Of a stretch of DNA of 10,117 bases, positions 1 through 7,469 are shown piece by piece (positions within the stretch are counted from its first letter, which is position 1; each line of letters starts with the position of its first letter). The notes under the pieces were generated by a model. The model was not told the DNA's origin, ran no database searches, and was given only the letters and a program-made list of their open reading frames with translations. Both the position numbers and the translations under genes were made by a program. The DNA is from Terriglobus sp. (GTDB lineage: Bacteria; Acidobacteriota; Terriglobia; Terriglobales; Acidobacteriaceae). Location of the stretch: NCBI GenBank assembly GCA_023265355.1, contig JAHFTZ010000039.1, positions 1 to 10,117 of the forward strand. The letters are read 5' to 3'.

Positions 1-1294
1 TCATGGTGCGTCCCATGTCCATCAGGGCGTCGACACCCAGGAGGATCAGGATTGGCTCCGGCGGCAGGCGAAGAGTCGCAGCAGTCCCCATAAGGACAAC
101 CAGCACCGCGCGGGGGACACCCGCAACACCTTTTGAGGAGAGCATTAACGTTCCCATCATGAAGACCTGTTGGCCGATGCTGAGCTGTATCCCTGCGGCC
201 TGCGCTACGAATCCCATGGCCATCGCCAGATAGAGAGTTGAACCCTCCAGATTGAAGCTGTAACCGGCGGGAATGACGAAAGCGATGATGCGCCGCGGAA
301 CGCCGAAGGCCTCCATCTCTTCCATGGCGCGCGGGAGCGCCGCCTCGCTGGCGGCGGTTGCGAAGGCGATGGCCGCGGGACCGGAGACGTGTTTCAGGAA
401 GCGGCGAATGGGAATACGCGCCAGAAGCGCCACCGGCAGAAGAACGAACACGCTGAAGATCCCGAGCGCGGCGTAGAGAGTCAGCAGCAGTTTGCCGAGG
501 TGGATCAGGATGCCCGGACCCATCTTTGCGATGGTGTACGCAATGGCTGCGCCTACGCCAAACGGTGCAAAGTACATGACGATGTTGGTGAAGCGGAACA
601 TGACTTCGCTGATGGACTCCGTCAGGCGAAGGACTGGGGTGCGCTTGTCAGTCGGCGTAAGAGCCAGAGCGATTCCGAAGATGAGGCCGAAGATGGAGAC
701 CTGCAGTACCTGGCCATCGGCTATGGACTTCGCGATGTTTTCAGGGAAGACGTGCACGACAAAGTCCTGCCAATGAATTGGAGCTGCGCTGTTCAGGGCA
801 GCGGACGAGGCGGGATCGATGGGAACGTTCATCCCAACGCCGGCCTTGCTGATGTTGATTGCGCAAAGACCTATCACCAGGGCAAGCGTCGTAATGACTT
901 CAAAATAGATGAGGCTTTTGAGCGCGATGCGGCCAACGCCTTTGAGATCTCCATGGCCAGCGACACCGGAGATAATCGTCATCAGAATCAGGGGTGCGGC
1001 GATGGTTTTGACCAGACGGAGGAAGATATCCGAAAGAAAGTGAATCTGGAGTGCCGCTGCGGGCGCGTCCAGACCGAGTTCCACCCCGGCGACCATCGCG
1101 ACCGCGATCCATGGCGTCAGTTTGCGCCGATTTACAGCCCAGAAAACGAAGAGCAAAATAGAAGCGACTCTCAACCCGGTGCCGAGTCTAAAGACCAATG
1201 AGTGCGACGCGGCGAGGATGCCCAGCGCGGAACCAGCCGCGAGAAAAACAGCAGCAATTACAAGCAGCGGAAGTTCGAAACGCTTTGGAACCAT
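1..1294 (-). CDS. Dicarboxylate/amino-acid:cation symporter (DAACS family), C-terminal end beyond window
   Basis: An inner-membrane secondary transporter that should import C4-dicarboxylates or acidic amino acids with Na+ or H+. Translating the minus strand from the ATG at 1294 gives 431 uninterrupted residues to the window edge, hydrophobic throughout. Family motifs appear in the right order: the HP1 loop (TAASEAALP, residues 313-321), the TM7 motif GYSFNLEGSTLY (344-355), the HP2 loop SSKGVAGVP (386-394) and the TM8 motif VDALMDMGRTM (421-431). In TM8, D422, D426, R429 and T430 line up with GltPh D390, D394, R397 and T398; this Arg binds the substrate side-chain carboxylate, so an acidic substrate is likely. 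HP1 and TM7 look more like DctA than GltP. A GGAG lies 4 bases before the ATG. Only the last few tens of residues are missing. HP1 lacks two usual serines and TM7 has Glu for Asp. Exact substrate cannot be read from sequence. Confidence 0.93.
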   Translation of the reverse strand, partial: MVPKRFELPLLVIAAVFLAAGSALGILAASHSLVFRLGTGLRVASILLFVFWAVNRRKLTPWIAVAMVAGVELGLDAPAAALQIHFLSDIFLRLVKTIAAPLILMTIISGVAGHGDLKGVGRIALKSLIYFEVITTLALVIGLCAINISKAGVGMNVPIDPASSAALNSAAPIHWQDFVVHVFPENIAKSIADGQVLQVSIFGLIFGIALALTPTDKRTPVLRLTESISEVMFRFTNIVMYFAPFGVGAAIAYTIAKMGPGILIHLGKLLLTLYAALGIFSVFVLLPVALLARIPIRRFLKHVSGPAAIAFATAASEAALPRAMEEMEAFGVPRRIIAFVIPAGYSFNLEGSTLYLAMAMGFVAQAAGIQLSIGQQVFMMGTLMLSSKGVAGVPRAVLVVLMGTAATLRLPPEPILILLGVDALMDMGRTM

Positions 1295-1367
1295 GGTTCT
1301 CCATCGAGAGTGTCGTCTTCGGGGAGTGTACAAGGCTTAATAGGATGTAGCCCCTGAGGTGGAAAAG

Positions 1368-1907
1368 ATGGCTCAAATTCGGTGGATGGTAGTAGTAGCT
1401 TTGGGCGTTTTTGCATTGGGTGCACGGGCCCAGATGCCACTCGACGCAGGCGGCGGAAGATCTGCAGGTGTGCGGCCTTTTGGACAGATGCCGGTGGCGG
1501 CAGGCGTGATGGAGTTGATGGCGCTGGACGCGCGCTTCTCCCAGGAGACGCTCAAAGGCGGAGGAAAGGCCTTTGCTTCCTGGTTTGCGCCAGATGCTCT
1601 GACGCTCAACAACAAACAGGTTCCCGTTTTGGGAAAAACAAGGATTGCCGCTTCAGCAAACTGGGAGCCGCAAAATTACCAGTTGTCCTGGGTTCCCACC
1701 GGCGGGAAGATGGGACCTTCGAATGATATGGGCTACACCTGGGGCCACTACGAAGGAAGATCGAAAGACCGGAATGGTCAGCCCGTCGTTCTGGAAGGGA
1801 GATACATCACAGTCTGGATGAAGCAACCGAATGGAGAGTGGAAGGTCGCGCTGGATGCGAGCGCGGAAGAGCCAGCCGCCGATTGCTGCGCTCTTCCCAA
1901 GCCCTAA
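1368..1907 (+). CDS. Exported SnoaL/NTF2-like protein (DUF4440 type)
   Basis: A 179-residue protein of unknown specific role. Residues 1-21 form a short signal peptide (basic R5, a Val/Ala/Leu core, then an ARA-Q type cleavage site), so the mature protein is probably periplasmic or secreted. The rest resembles the NTF2-like cone fold of DUF4440/SnoaL-like proteins: an N-terminal helix (MALDARFSQETLKGGGKAF), then FASWFAPDALTLNNKQVPVLGKTRI, where such proteins carry the 'act/expose and define the threshold' strand, and a closing pair of strands around GRYITVWMKQPNGEWKVALDAS. The tail holds a CC pair near the end (DCCALPKP). The ATG at 1368 is preferred because GAGG sits 8 bases upstream; a GTG at 1359 in the same frame would overlap that site. 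The gene is divergent from the symporter with only 73 bases between them. No enzymatic residues can be assigned; many members have no known substrate. Confidence 0.85.
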   Translation: MAQIRWMVVVALGVFALGARAQMPLDAGGGRSAGVRPFGQMPVAAGVMELMALDARFSQETLKGGGKAFASWFAPDALTLNNKQVPVLGKTRIAASANWEPQNYQLSWVPTGGKMGPSNDMGYTWGHYEGRSKDRNGQPVVLEGRYITVWMKQPNGEWKVALDASAEEPAADCCALPKP

Positions 1908-1946
1908 GCGCTACAACTTTTGTGAACGCCGTGGCCCGCATGTCTA

Positions 1947-1976
1947 CTGACAAGCGTTGGCTGAGACTGCGATGAT
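1947..1976 (+). promoter_or_regulatory. Possible promoter for the sensor kinase
   Basis: CTGACA (1947-1952) and GATGAT (1971-1976) are separated by 18 bases and match the sigma-70 hexamers at 5/6 and 4/6 positions. Transcription would begin near 1983, about five bases before the GTG start, giving a nearly leaderless mRNA, which would fit the absence of a ribosome binding site. This is a weak match by eye. Confidence 0.22.
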
Positions 1977-1987
1977 GTTTACCTTAC

Positions 1988-4363
1988 GTGAAAAACGCTC
2001 TGCTCCAAGACGAAGATGTACGACTCGACACGCTTGAGAGCTTCAACGTCGTGGACGCAGTACCCGACCCTGGTCTTGCGGCGATCACGCAGCTTGCAGC
2101 ACAGGTCTGCAATGTGCCCGCTGCCACGATCAGCTTTGTAGGGGAGGAGACTGTCTGGTACACGCATCCGTACGGCATGGACATCGACCAGACGTCCCGC
2201 ACCAACTCCCCCTGCGACGAAGCCATCACGGGTTCCGATCTATACCAGATACCCGATGCGTCCCTCGACGACCGTTATGATGGACGCGGCATTGAGCTGG
2301 GCAAGAACACCTTTCGTTTTTATGCGGGAGCTCCACTTCTTGCGCCAAACGGCAGCAGTATCGGGTGCCTTTGTATTCTGTCTCCGCAACCTCGACTTCT
2401 AACGGATGCAGAAGCCACAACTCTGCGCATTCTTTCCTCGCAGGTGATGACACGGCTGGAGCTGCAGGCGCGCATCCGTTTGATGGACAACGAGTCGCGC
2501 GTGCGGCAACGCGTCGAAAGCGCTCTGACTGTAGAACGCAACTTCGTCTCCGCCGTCCTCGAAACCGCCGGTGCGCTTGTGGTGGTCATGGATACAGCGG
2601 GCCGCGTGGTGCGATTCAACCGTGCCTGCGAAGCAATCTCCGGCTTCGCCACCCGTGAGATTGTCGGACGCTATCTCTGGGAGACACTGGTTCCCGAAGA
2701 AGACCGCGCCGAGGCGAACAGGGCCTTTGAGACGATTCGCAGTGGGTCGTTTCCGGTTTCGTTTGAAGACCGCTGGAAGGTCAGGGGCGGAGGACTGCGG
2801 CGTATTCAGTGGACGGCGACTGCGCTGATGGATGCGCAGAACGAACTGAACTTCGTCATCGCGACCGGAATTGACGTCACGCTGCAGAGGGTCGCTGAAG
2901 ATACCTTGCGGCAGAGCGAAGCGCAGTACAGGCAGCTGGTCGAAGGTTCGCTCGGTGTGGTCTTCACGCACACACCCAAGGGAAGACTGATCTCATTGAA
3001 CACCTACGGAGCGGAGAGCCTGGGTTATGGCATCGAAGAGATGCTGGGCAGGTCTCTAACGGATTTCATGCCGGACGAAGACTTCGTTGCCTTCGATGCT
3101 TATCTCGAAAAAATGCGGAAGACGGGAGAGGCACAGGGCACGTTTCGCCTGCTGCACCGCAACGGCGAGCGTCGCACGCTGGCCTATCGCAACCGCCTGA
3201 TGGTTCCCGAGGGGCGTGACCGGTTTGTGCTGGGCTTCGGTGTGGACATTACGGAGAAGGTGCGTGCGGAAGAGAGCCTGTCGGCGCTCACGCTGCAATC
3301 GAACTCTATCCTGGATTCCGTGGGTGACGGCATCTTCGCAACCAGCCTGGATGGGGTTGCGACTGTGGTCAATCCCGCAGCGGCGTCCATGCTTGGCTAT
3401 AGCGCCAATGAGATTCTAGGGCGGAAGATCAGCGATCTGCTTCGTCTGACCCGCGCCGACGGCACGGAGTACGCGGACGATGAGAGTCCGATCGAGCGGA
3501 GTCTGCACCAGCGCGAAGCGGTTCGCGCTTCGACGGACCTGTTCTGGCGCAAGGACGGCAGCAGCTTCCCCGTAGAGTATGTCGCCTGCCCCATTGTGAA
3601 GGACGGCCGCGCTACGGGCATCGTGGTGGCGTTTACGGATACTACCGAGCGACGCGCTCTGGACCGGATGAAGGACGAGTTCATCTCGACCGTCTCCCAT
3701 GAGTTGCGGACCCCCCTGACGTCGATGCGGGCTTCCCTGGGTCTGATCGCCTCAGGCGCGCTGACTTCGCGTCCCGAAAAACAGAAGCAGATGCTGGAGA
3801 TTGCCATCGGCAACACGGAGCGCCTGGTAAGCCTGGTCAACGACATCCTGGAGTTGGAGCGGATCGGCTCAGGAAAAGCCGAGCTGCACTCCACTCTCTC
3901 TTCGGCGGATGATCTCTTCCGTCGGGCGACCGGTTTGCTGACAGGAACAGCGGCAAAGGCCGGAATTAAATTCGAGATTGAAGCAAGGAACGTAAATGTC
4001 TGGGGTGATCCGGACAGGATCCTGCAGACGATTACGAATCTGCTCTCGAACGCGATCAAGTTCTCTCCGGAAGGTGGAAAGATTCGCCTGGAAGCCCGCA
4101 ATCTCAGTGCTGACGAAGCGCAGATTGAGGTCCGTGACCACGGTCGCGGGATTCCGAACGACAAGCTGGAGTCGATCTTCGAGCGCTTTCAGCAGGTCGA
4201 CGCTTCCGACTCCCGCGCCATGGGCGGCACTGGTCTTGGCCTTGCGATCTGCCGGTCGATTGTCTCGCAGCACGGAGGACGCATCTGGGCGGAGAGCAAG
4301 TACGGTAAGGGATCGACCTTCTTCTTTACCCTTCCGACGAAGCCCCATCAGCATCTGGGGTAG
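1988..4363 (+). CDS. GAF-PAS-PAS-PAS sensor histidine kinase
   Basis: A 791-residue soluble sensor kinase that should autophosphorylate on His and pass phosphate to a response regulator. Order of domains: GAF at about 12-155 (RLDTLESFNVVDAVPDP... GAPLLAPNGSSIGCLCILSPQPR), PAS at about 183-300, PAS at about 308-425, PAS at about 432-553, HisKA at about 561-628 and HATPase at about 675-785. Visible catalytic parts are the H-box with H571 (STVSHELRTPLTSM), the N-box with N688 (NLLSNAIKFSPEGG), G1 at D717 (DHGRGIP), the F-box (IFERFQQVD) and G2 (GGTGLGLAI, 746-754). There is no signal peptide, membrane span or receiver domain, so it is cytoplasmic and its partner lies elsewhere. The GTG start is the first possible one after an in-frame stop at 1973-1975, and the GAF fold begins almost at once; no Shine-Dalgarno sequence precedes it. 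The GAF lacks an obvious chromophore cysteine. Ligand unknown. Confidence 0.94.
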   Translation: MKNALLQDEDVRLDTLESFNVVDAVPDPGLAAITQLAAQVCNVPAATISFVGEETVWYTHPYGMDIDQTSRTNSPCDEAITGSDLYQIPDASLDDRYDGRGIELGKNTFRFYAGAPLLAPNGSSIGCLCILSPQPRLLTDAEATTLRILSSQVMTRLELQARIRLMDNESRVRQRVESALTVERNFVSAVLETAGALVVVMDTAGRVVRFNRACEAISGFATREIVGRYLWETLVPEEDRAEANRAFETIRSGSFPVSFEDRWKVRGGGLRRIQWTATALMDAQNELNFVIATGIDVTLQRVAEDTLRQSEAQYRQLVEGSLGVVFTHTPKGRLISLNTYGAESLGYGIEEMLGRSLTDFMPDEDFVAFDAYLEKMRKTGEAQGTFRLLHRNGERRTLAYRNRLMVPEGRDRFVLGFGVDITEKVRAEESLSALTLQSNSILDSVGDGIFATSLDGVATVVNPAAASMLGYSANEILGRKISDLLRLTRADGTEYADDESPIERSLHQREAVRASTDLFWRKDGSSFPVEYVACPIVKDGRATGIVVAFTDTTERRALDRMKDEFISTVSHELRTPLTSMRASLGLIASGALTSRPEKQKQMLEIAIGNTERLVSLVNDILELERIGSGKAELHSTLSSADDLFRRATGLLTGTAAKAGIKFEIEARNVNVWGDPDRILQTITNLLSNAIKFSPEGGKIRLEARNLSADEAQIEVRDHGRGIPNDKLESIFERFQQVDASDSRAMGGTGLGLAICRSIVSQHGGRIWAESKYGKGSTFFFTLPTKPHQHLG

Positions 4364-4375
4364 GCCTCTTCCCCT

Positions 4376-4494
4376 TTGTCATCCCGTAGCGAAGCGGAGG
4401 AATCTGCTGTTGCAGGCGCGCTCTTCGAACGAAAGATGCGCTTTGCGCATACCCACACATGCGTGATGAAGCTGCGCATGTGTGGGGCACCCGG
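4376..4494. repeat. Repeat-like intergenic element with several hairpins
   Basis: The gap between the convergent kinase and acs genes carries no gene but has a segment full of short inverted repeats. It opens with TAGCGAAGCGGAGGAATCTG (4386-4405), a run of purine-rich sequence of a kind I associate with intergenic repeats in acidobacterial genomes (memory, not a search). It continues with ATGCGC-TTT-GCGCAT (4436-4450) and ends with the 12-bp hairpin at 4452-4486. Only one copy is present in this window, so calling it a repeat is an inference. Confidence 0.35.
4452..4486. terminator. 12-bp perfect hairpin between convergent genes, possible bidirectional terminator
   Basis: CCCACACATGCG (4452-4463) is followed by an 11-base loop and the exact reverse complement CGCATGTGTGGG (4475-4486). 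It lies 88 bases past the kinase stop and 26 bases past the acs stop, where transcripts from both sides meet. No strong T-run follows on either strand, only a short T-rich stretch (GGTTTATGTTTT) on the plus strand, so it could equally be a repeat hairpin that limits readthrough or protects 3' ends. Confidence 0.45.
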
Positions 4495-4512
4495 TTTATG
4501 TTTTCCGGATTG

Positions 4513-6477
4513 CTACTCGTCCTGCTCGCGAAGTTTTGCGACTACGCTGAAGTCTTCGAGGGTCGTCGTATCGCCCGTTACCGTGCCCGTGGTTGCGAGT
4601 TCGCGAAGAAGCCGACGCATGATCTTGCCGGAGCGCGTTTTGGGAAGCATGGGCGTGAACCGGACGTCGTCGGGACGAGCAAGTGCACCAATCTCTTTGG
4701 CGACCCACTTCTTGAGTTCCGCCTTCAACTCTTCGGTAGGCTCATAGCCCTCTTCCAGGGAGACAAAAGCGCAGATAGCCTGCCCCTTGAGATCGTCGGG
4801 GCGAGCGACCACAGCCGCCTCTGCGACTTTGGAGTGGGCCACAAGGGCACTTTCAAGCTCCGCAGTGCCGAGCCGGTGTCCGCTGACGTTGAGCACGTCG
4901 TCTACGCGTCCCATCAGCCAGAAGTAGCCGTCAGCGTCTTTCCGAGCGCCGTCGCCGGTGAAGTAGCTGCCGGGAATTTCGCTCCAGTACGCCGCACGGT
5001 AGCGTTCCGGGTTGTTGTAGACCGTCCTCGCCATGGAGGGCCAGGGTTTACGGATGACGAGCAGACCGCCCTGCCCTGCAGGAACGGGGTCTCCCTCTTT
5101 CGTGACGACTTCGGGCACGATGCCGAAGAAAGGAAGCGTTGCAGAACCGGGCTTGGTGGGAACTGCGCCGGGAACGGGCGCGATGAGAATCGAACCGGTC
5201 TCCGTCTGCCACCAGGTGTCGACGATGGGGCAGCGCTCCTTGCCGATCATGCGGTGATACCACATCCAGGCTTCGGGATTAATCGGTTCTCCAACAGTTC
5301 CGAGCAGTCGAAGGCTGGCGAGCGAATGCTTCGTCACCCAGCTGTCGCCCCACTTAATGAAGGCGCGAATCGCTGTGGGCGCCGTGTAGAAGACTGTGAC
5401 CTTGTGAGCGTCGATGATCTGCCAGAAGCGATCGTTCTCCGGGAAGTTCGGTGCTCCCTCGTACATGACTACGGTCGAACCGTTCTGCAGCGGACCGTAG
5501 ACAACGTAGCTATGACCGGTGACCCAACCGATGTCGGCTGTGCAGAAGTAAACATCGTCTTCATGCAGATCGAAGATGTACTTGGTGGTGAGGTAGGTTC
5601 CGACGGAGTATCCACCGGTGGTGTGGACGAGGCCCTTGGGTTTGCCGGTCGTTCCGCTGGTGTAGAGGATGTAAAGCGGATCTTCCGAGTCCATCCATTC
5701 GGCGGGGCAATCGGGAGAAGCTTTGGCTGCGAGTTCGTGCCACCAATGGTCGCGCCCGGCCTGCATGTTCACGGGCTTTCCGGTGCGCTGATAGACGACG
5801 ACGTTTTCCACGGTGGGGCACTGGGCTATGGCTTCATCGACCGTAGCCTTGAGTTGGATGTCCGTGCCGCGGCGGTAGCCGGTGTCCTGCGTGATGACGA
5901 TCTTGCACTCTGCGTCGTGGATGCGCTCCACGAGCGCGTGCGCGGCGAAGCCACCGAAGACCACGGAGTGGACAGCACCGATGCGTGCGCAGGCAAGCAG
6001 AGCGATGGCGAGTTCGGGGCACATGCCCATGTAGATGGCGACGCGGTCGCCCTTCTTGGTTCCAAGATCCTTGAGCACGTTGCCGAAGCGCTGCACCTCC
6101 GCGTGCAGTTCCGCGTAGGTGAGTTTTCGTACTTCGCCAGGTTCACCTTCCCAAAGGATGGCGGTTTTGCTTGCGCGGGAACCGAGGGCGTGGCGATCCA
6201 CGGCGTTGTGACAGAGGTTGAGTTTTCCCCCAACGAACCACTGCGCATGGGGCACGTTCCATTCCAGAACCCTGGACCATGGAGCAAACCATTCAAGTTC
6301 TGAGGCAGCCTCTGCCCAAAAAGCATCAGAGTCATCGATGGAGCGCTTGTACATGGCTTCGTACTCTTCGCGACTGCGAATGTGTGCACGTGCGGAGAAC
6401 TCGGCTGGCGGCGGGAAGAGACGGTTTTCGCGCAGTAAAGAGTCGAAGTTCTGTGATTCTGGAGCGGCTATCGACAT
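4513..6477 (-). CDS. acs: Acetyl-CoA synthetase (AMP-forming)
   Basis: Cytoplasmic enzyme that turns acetate, ATP and CoA into acetyl-CoA, AMP and pyrophosphate, feeding acetate into the TCA and glyoxylate routes. The 654 residues match the usual length of about 650. Visible motifs: the phosphate-binding loop [11 protein letters not shown] (272-282), [14 protein letters not shown] (317-330), [13 protein letters not shown] (392-404), DTWWQTETG (420-428), the hinge region [18 protein letters not shown] (523-540) and the C-terminal [12 protein letters not shown] whose K618 is the conserved catalytic lysine controlled by acetylation in this family. The acetate-pocket residues known from Salmonella Acs (V310, T311, V386, W414) are all present as V319, T320, V395 and W423, which supports acetate rather than a longer acid. 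The start ATG at 6477 gives the normal N-terminus; the best SD-like run (AGGG) is 12 bases upstream. A structured leader lies just upstream. No acetyltransferase or deacetylase gene is next to it. Confidence 0.97.
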   Translation of the reverse strand: MSIAAPESQNFDSLLRENRLFPPPAEFSARAHIRSREEYEAMYKRSIDDSDAFWAEAASELEWFAPWSRVLEWNVPHAQWFVGGKLNLCHNAVDRHALGSRASKTAILWEGEPGEVRKLTYAELHAEVQRFGNVLKDLGTKKGDRVAIYMGMCPELAIALLACARIGAVHSVVFGGFAAHALVERIHDAECKIVITQDTGYRRGTDIQLKATVDEAIAQCPTVENVVVYQRTGKPVNMQAGRDHWWHELAAKASPDCPAEWMDSEDPLYILYTSGTTGKPKGLVHTTGGYSVGTYLTTKYIFDLHEDDVYFCTADIGWVTGHSYVVYGPLQNGSTVVMYEGAPNFPENDRFWQIIDAHKVTVFYTAPTAIRAFIKWGDSWVTKHSLASLRLLGTVGEPINPEAWMWYHRMIGKERCPIVDTWWQTETGSILIAPVPGAVPTKPGSATLPFFGIVPEVVTKEGDPVPAGQGGLLVIRKPWPSMARTVYNNPERYRAAYWSEIPGSYFTGDGARKDADGYFWLMGRVDDVLNVSGHRLGTAELESALVAHSKVAEAAVVARPDDLKGQAICAFVSLEEGYEPTEELKAELKKWVAKEIGALARPDDVRFTPMLPKTRSGKIMRRLLRELATTGTVTGDTTTLEDFSVVAKLREQDE

Positions 6478-6505
6478 GCGTTTCTAAGACCCTGATAAGG
6501 AATTA

Positions 6506-6537
6506 GGTGACAGAGCGCACAATGTGCGTGTGTCACC
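6506..6537 (-). promoter_or_regulatory. Stem-loop in the acs 5' leader
   Basis: GGTGACA (6506-6512) pairs perfectly with TGTCACC (6531-6537), and inside it GCGCAC (6515-6520) pairs with GTGCGT (6524-6529), with one G-T pair, around a 3-base loop. Only a 2x1 internal loop breaks the 13-bp stem. On the acs strand it would sit 29-60 bases upstream of the start codon, so it could be an operator or an RNA structure. No T-run follows it, so it is not a clear terminator. Confidence 0.45.
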
Positions 6538-6554
6538 GATTGTTGACCGATTGT
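6535..6554. promoter_or_regulatory. Tandem ACCGATTGT repeats, possible regulator site
   Basis: ACCGATTGT occurs at 6535-6543 and again at 6546-6554, an 11-base period that places both copies on the same face of the helix. The second copy overlaps the palindrome TTGTACAA (6551-6558). The repeats lie in the divergent gap between acs and the small membrane protein gene, where an activator or repressor would act. No known regulator is recognised. Confidence 0.35.
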
Positions 6555-6635
6555 ACAAGCGCAGCAAGACGGCTGGCTCTGGGCGAATGTCCTACCCACG
6601 ACGACCCCGGAGGATAGCCTGCTAGGCTTGCAGAT

Positions 6636-6854
6636 ATGGTCGGGTTTTCGGGCGCTGTGTTCATCGGAGTGTTTCTGGGCTTCGGCTTCGGCGTGGGGTG
6701 CGCGCTTGCGGTGATGTACGGCATCTTCAACGGGGGATACCGTGCCGCGATCCGCGAAGCGCGGATGGAACCTCCGCCGGAGCGATACCGTAAGGCGGTA
6801 CTGAAAGTGGCCAGGAGCGTGGACGGTGTGAGTACGCCAAAGGACCGCCTCTAA
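6636..6854 (+). CDS. Small single-span membrane protein, unknown function
   Basis: A 72-residue protein that I do not recognise. Residues 3-30 are a glycine-rich membrane span (GAVFIGVFLGFGFGVGCALAVM) with glycines spaced three or four apart, a pattern that favours close helix packing. Residues 33-72 form a basic, charged cytoplasmic tail (YRAAIREARMEPPPERYRKAVLKVARSVDG), consistent with the positive-inside rule and an N-out/C-in arrangement. Support for a real gene is the clean hydrophobic-then-basic layout, its position filling the gap between two minus-strand genes, and the absence of any competing frame. The ribosome site is poor: TAGG 9 bases before the ATG. It is divergent from acs and converges with the DUF421 gene, with 23 bases between the two stops. 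Confidence 0.6.
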   Translation: MVGFSGAVFIGVFLGFGFGVGCALAVMYGIFNGGYRAAIREARMEPPPERYRKAVLKVARSVDGVSTPKDRL

Positions 6855-6877
6855 AACATCGGAAGTCCCCTTCTTCC

Positions 6878-7459
6878 CTATCTTTCTTTCGCAATTTGCT
6901 TCTTCAGGGCGGCTAGTTCGATGGAGAGATGGTCCATCTTCTTCATGAGAGCTTTGAAGTGGACGGACGGCAGAGCATCTTCATCTTTATCCAGATAGAA
7001 GTTTCCGCTCGGTTCCAGGCTGCAGAGTTTCAGCTCCTCGGGACTGTGGACGCCGCCTTTATGCAGGACCCCCATAAGTTCGTCGTGCGTGAGAATCTCT
7101 TTTTTTAGAGCCTTCTCGTCGATGACACCATCACGGATGAGAACCGTTCGTTTGCCCTGAATAAGCTGGTTCAGCTTCGGCATGCGAAAAAGGCCCCGAT
7201 TGACGAGCCAGTTCACGCTCAGGAGGGAGAGAGCGCCGATAATGCCGCCGATCACGGAGTTGTCTTCGCCGATGATCGCGTTCTGCACCGTGTTCGAGAG
7301 CGACAACAGGACGACGAGATCGAACGGGTTGAGTTGCGCAAGTTCGCGCTTCCCGAAGACGCGAAGGAAGACGATCAACGTGAGATAGACAATCGCAGGG
7401 CGGGCGATCTTTTCCAGGATCGGCAACGGGAGGTGGAACATGTGGTCAAACATATCCAC
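6878..7459 (-). CDS. DUF421 / YetF-like membrane protein
   Basis: An inner-membrane protein of the DUF421 family (B. subtilis YetF, E. coli YcaP relatives), whose molecular role is poorly known. Residues about 15-35, 43-62 and 64-86 are three membrane spans. Between the first two is the family signature FGKRELAQLNPFDLVVLLSLSNTVQNAIIG. The cytoplasmic part (about 100-165) holds GKRTVLIRDGVIDEKALKKEILTHDELM and SPEELKLCSLEPSGNFYL, the usual YetF-type alpha/beta domain. The last 30 residues (KKMDHLSIELAALKKQIAKER) look like a short coiled coil. At 193 residues it is shorter than the roughly 230 of YcaP/YetF. The frame opens at GTG 7459; an ATG two codons in (7453), with GGTGG two bases before it, is at least as good a start. 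It follows galE by 23 bases on the same strand and is probably co-transcribed with it. Confidence 0.88.
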   Translation of the reverse strand: MDMFDHMFHLPLPILEKIARPAIVYLTLIVFLRVFGKRELAQLNPFDLVVLLSLSNTVQNAIIGEDNSVIGGIIGALSLLSVNWLVNRGLFRMPKLNQLIQGKRTVLIRDGVIDEKALKKEILTHDELMGVLHKGGVHSPEELKLCSLEPSGNFYLDKDEDALPSVHFKALMKKMDHLSIELAALKKQIAKER

Positions 7460-7469
7460 CAGAGTACGG

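Noticed and set aside
389..1201. A 270-codon open frame on the plus strand across the symporter
   Set aside because: The minus strand encodes an unbroken transporter with all DAACS motifs across this stretch; the plus frame is very polar with no recognisable domain.
3397..4164. A 255-codon minus-strand frame inside the sensor kinase
   Set aside because: It is antisense to the PAS and HisKA coding sequence, is Ser/Arg-rich and has no family features.
4452..4486. The convergent hairpin as the start of a CRISPR array or tRNA-like element
   Set aside because: There is only one copy with no spacer pattern, and no cloverleaf or anticodon arm can be folded around it.
4459..6303. A 614-codon open frame on the plus strand opposite acs
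   Set aside because: It lies wholly within the acs gene on the other strand. Its translation shows no domain and has the Arg/Gly/Asp-rich, featureless make-up of an antisense shadow in GC-rich DNA, while the acs frame has every family motif.
6523..6537. A CRP/FNR-like site (TGTGC...TCACC) upstream of acs
   Set aside because: The half-sites are five rather than six bases apart and each differs from the consensus, so the match is no better than chance inside the stem-loop.
6855..6877. A terminator between the small membrane protein and the DUF421 gene (GGAAG...CTTCC)
   Set aside because: The stem is only 5 bp in a 23-base gap, and the following T-rich stretch lies inside the DUF421 coding end. 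Too weak to list.
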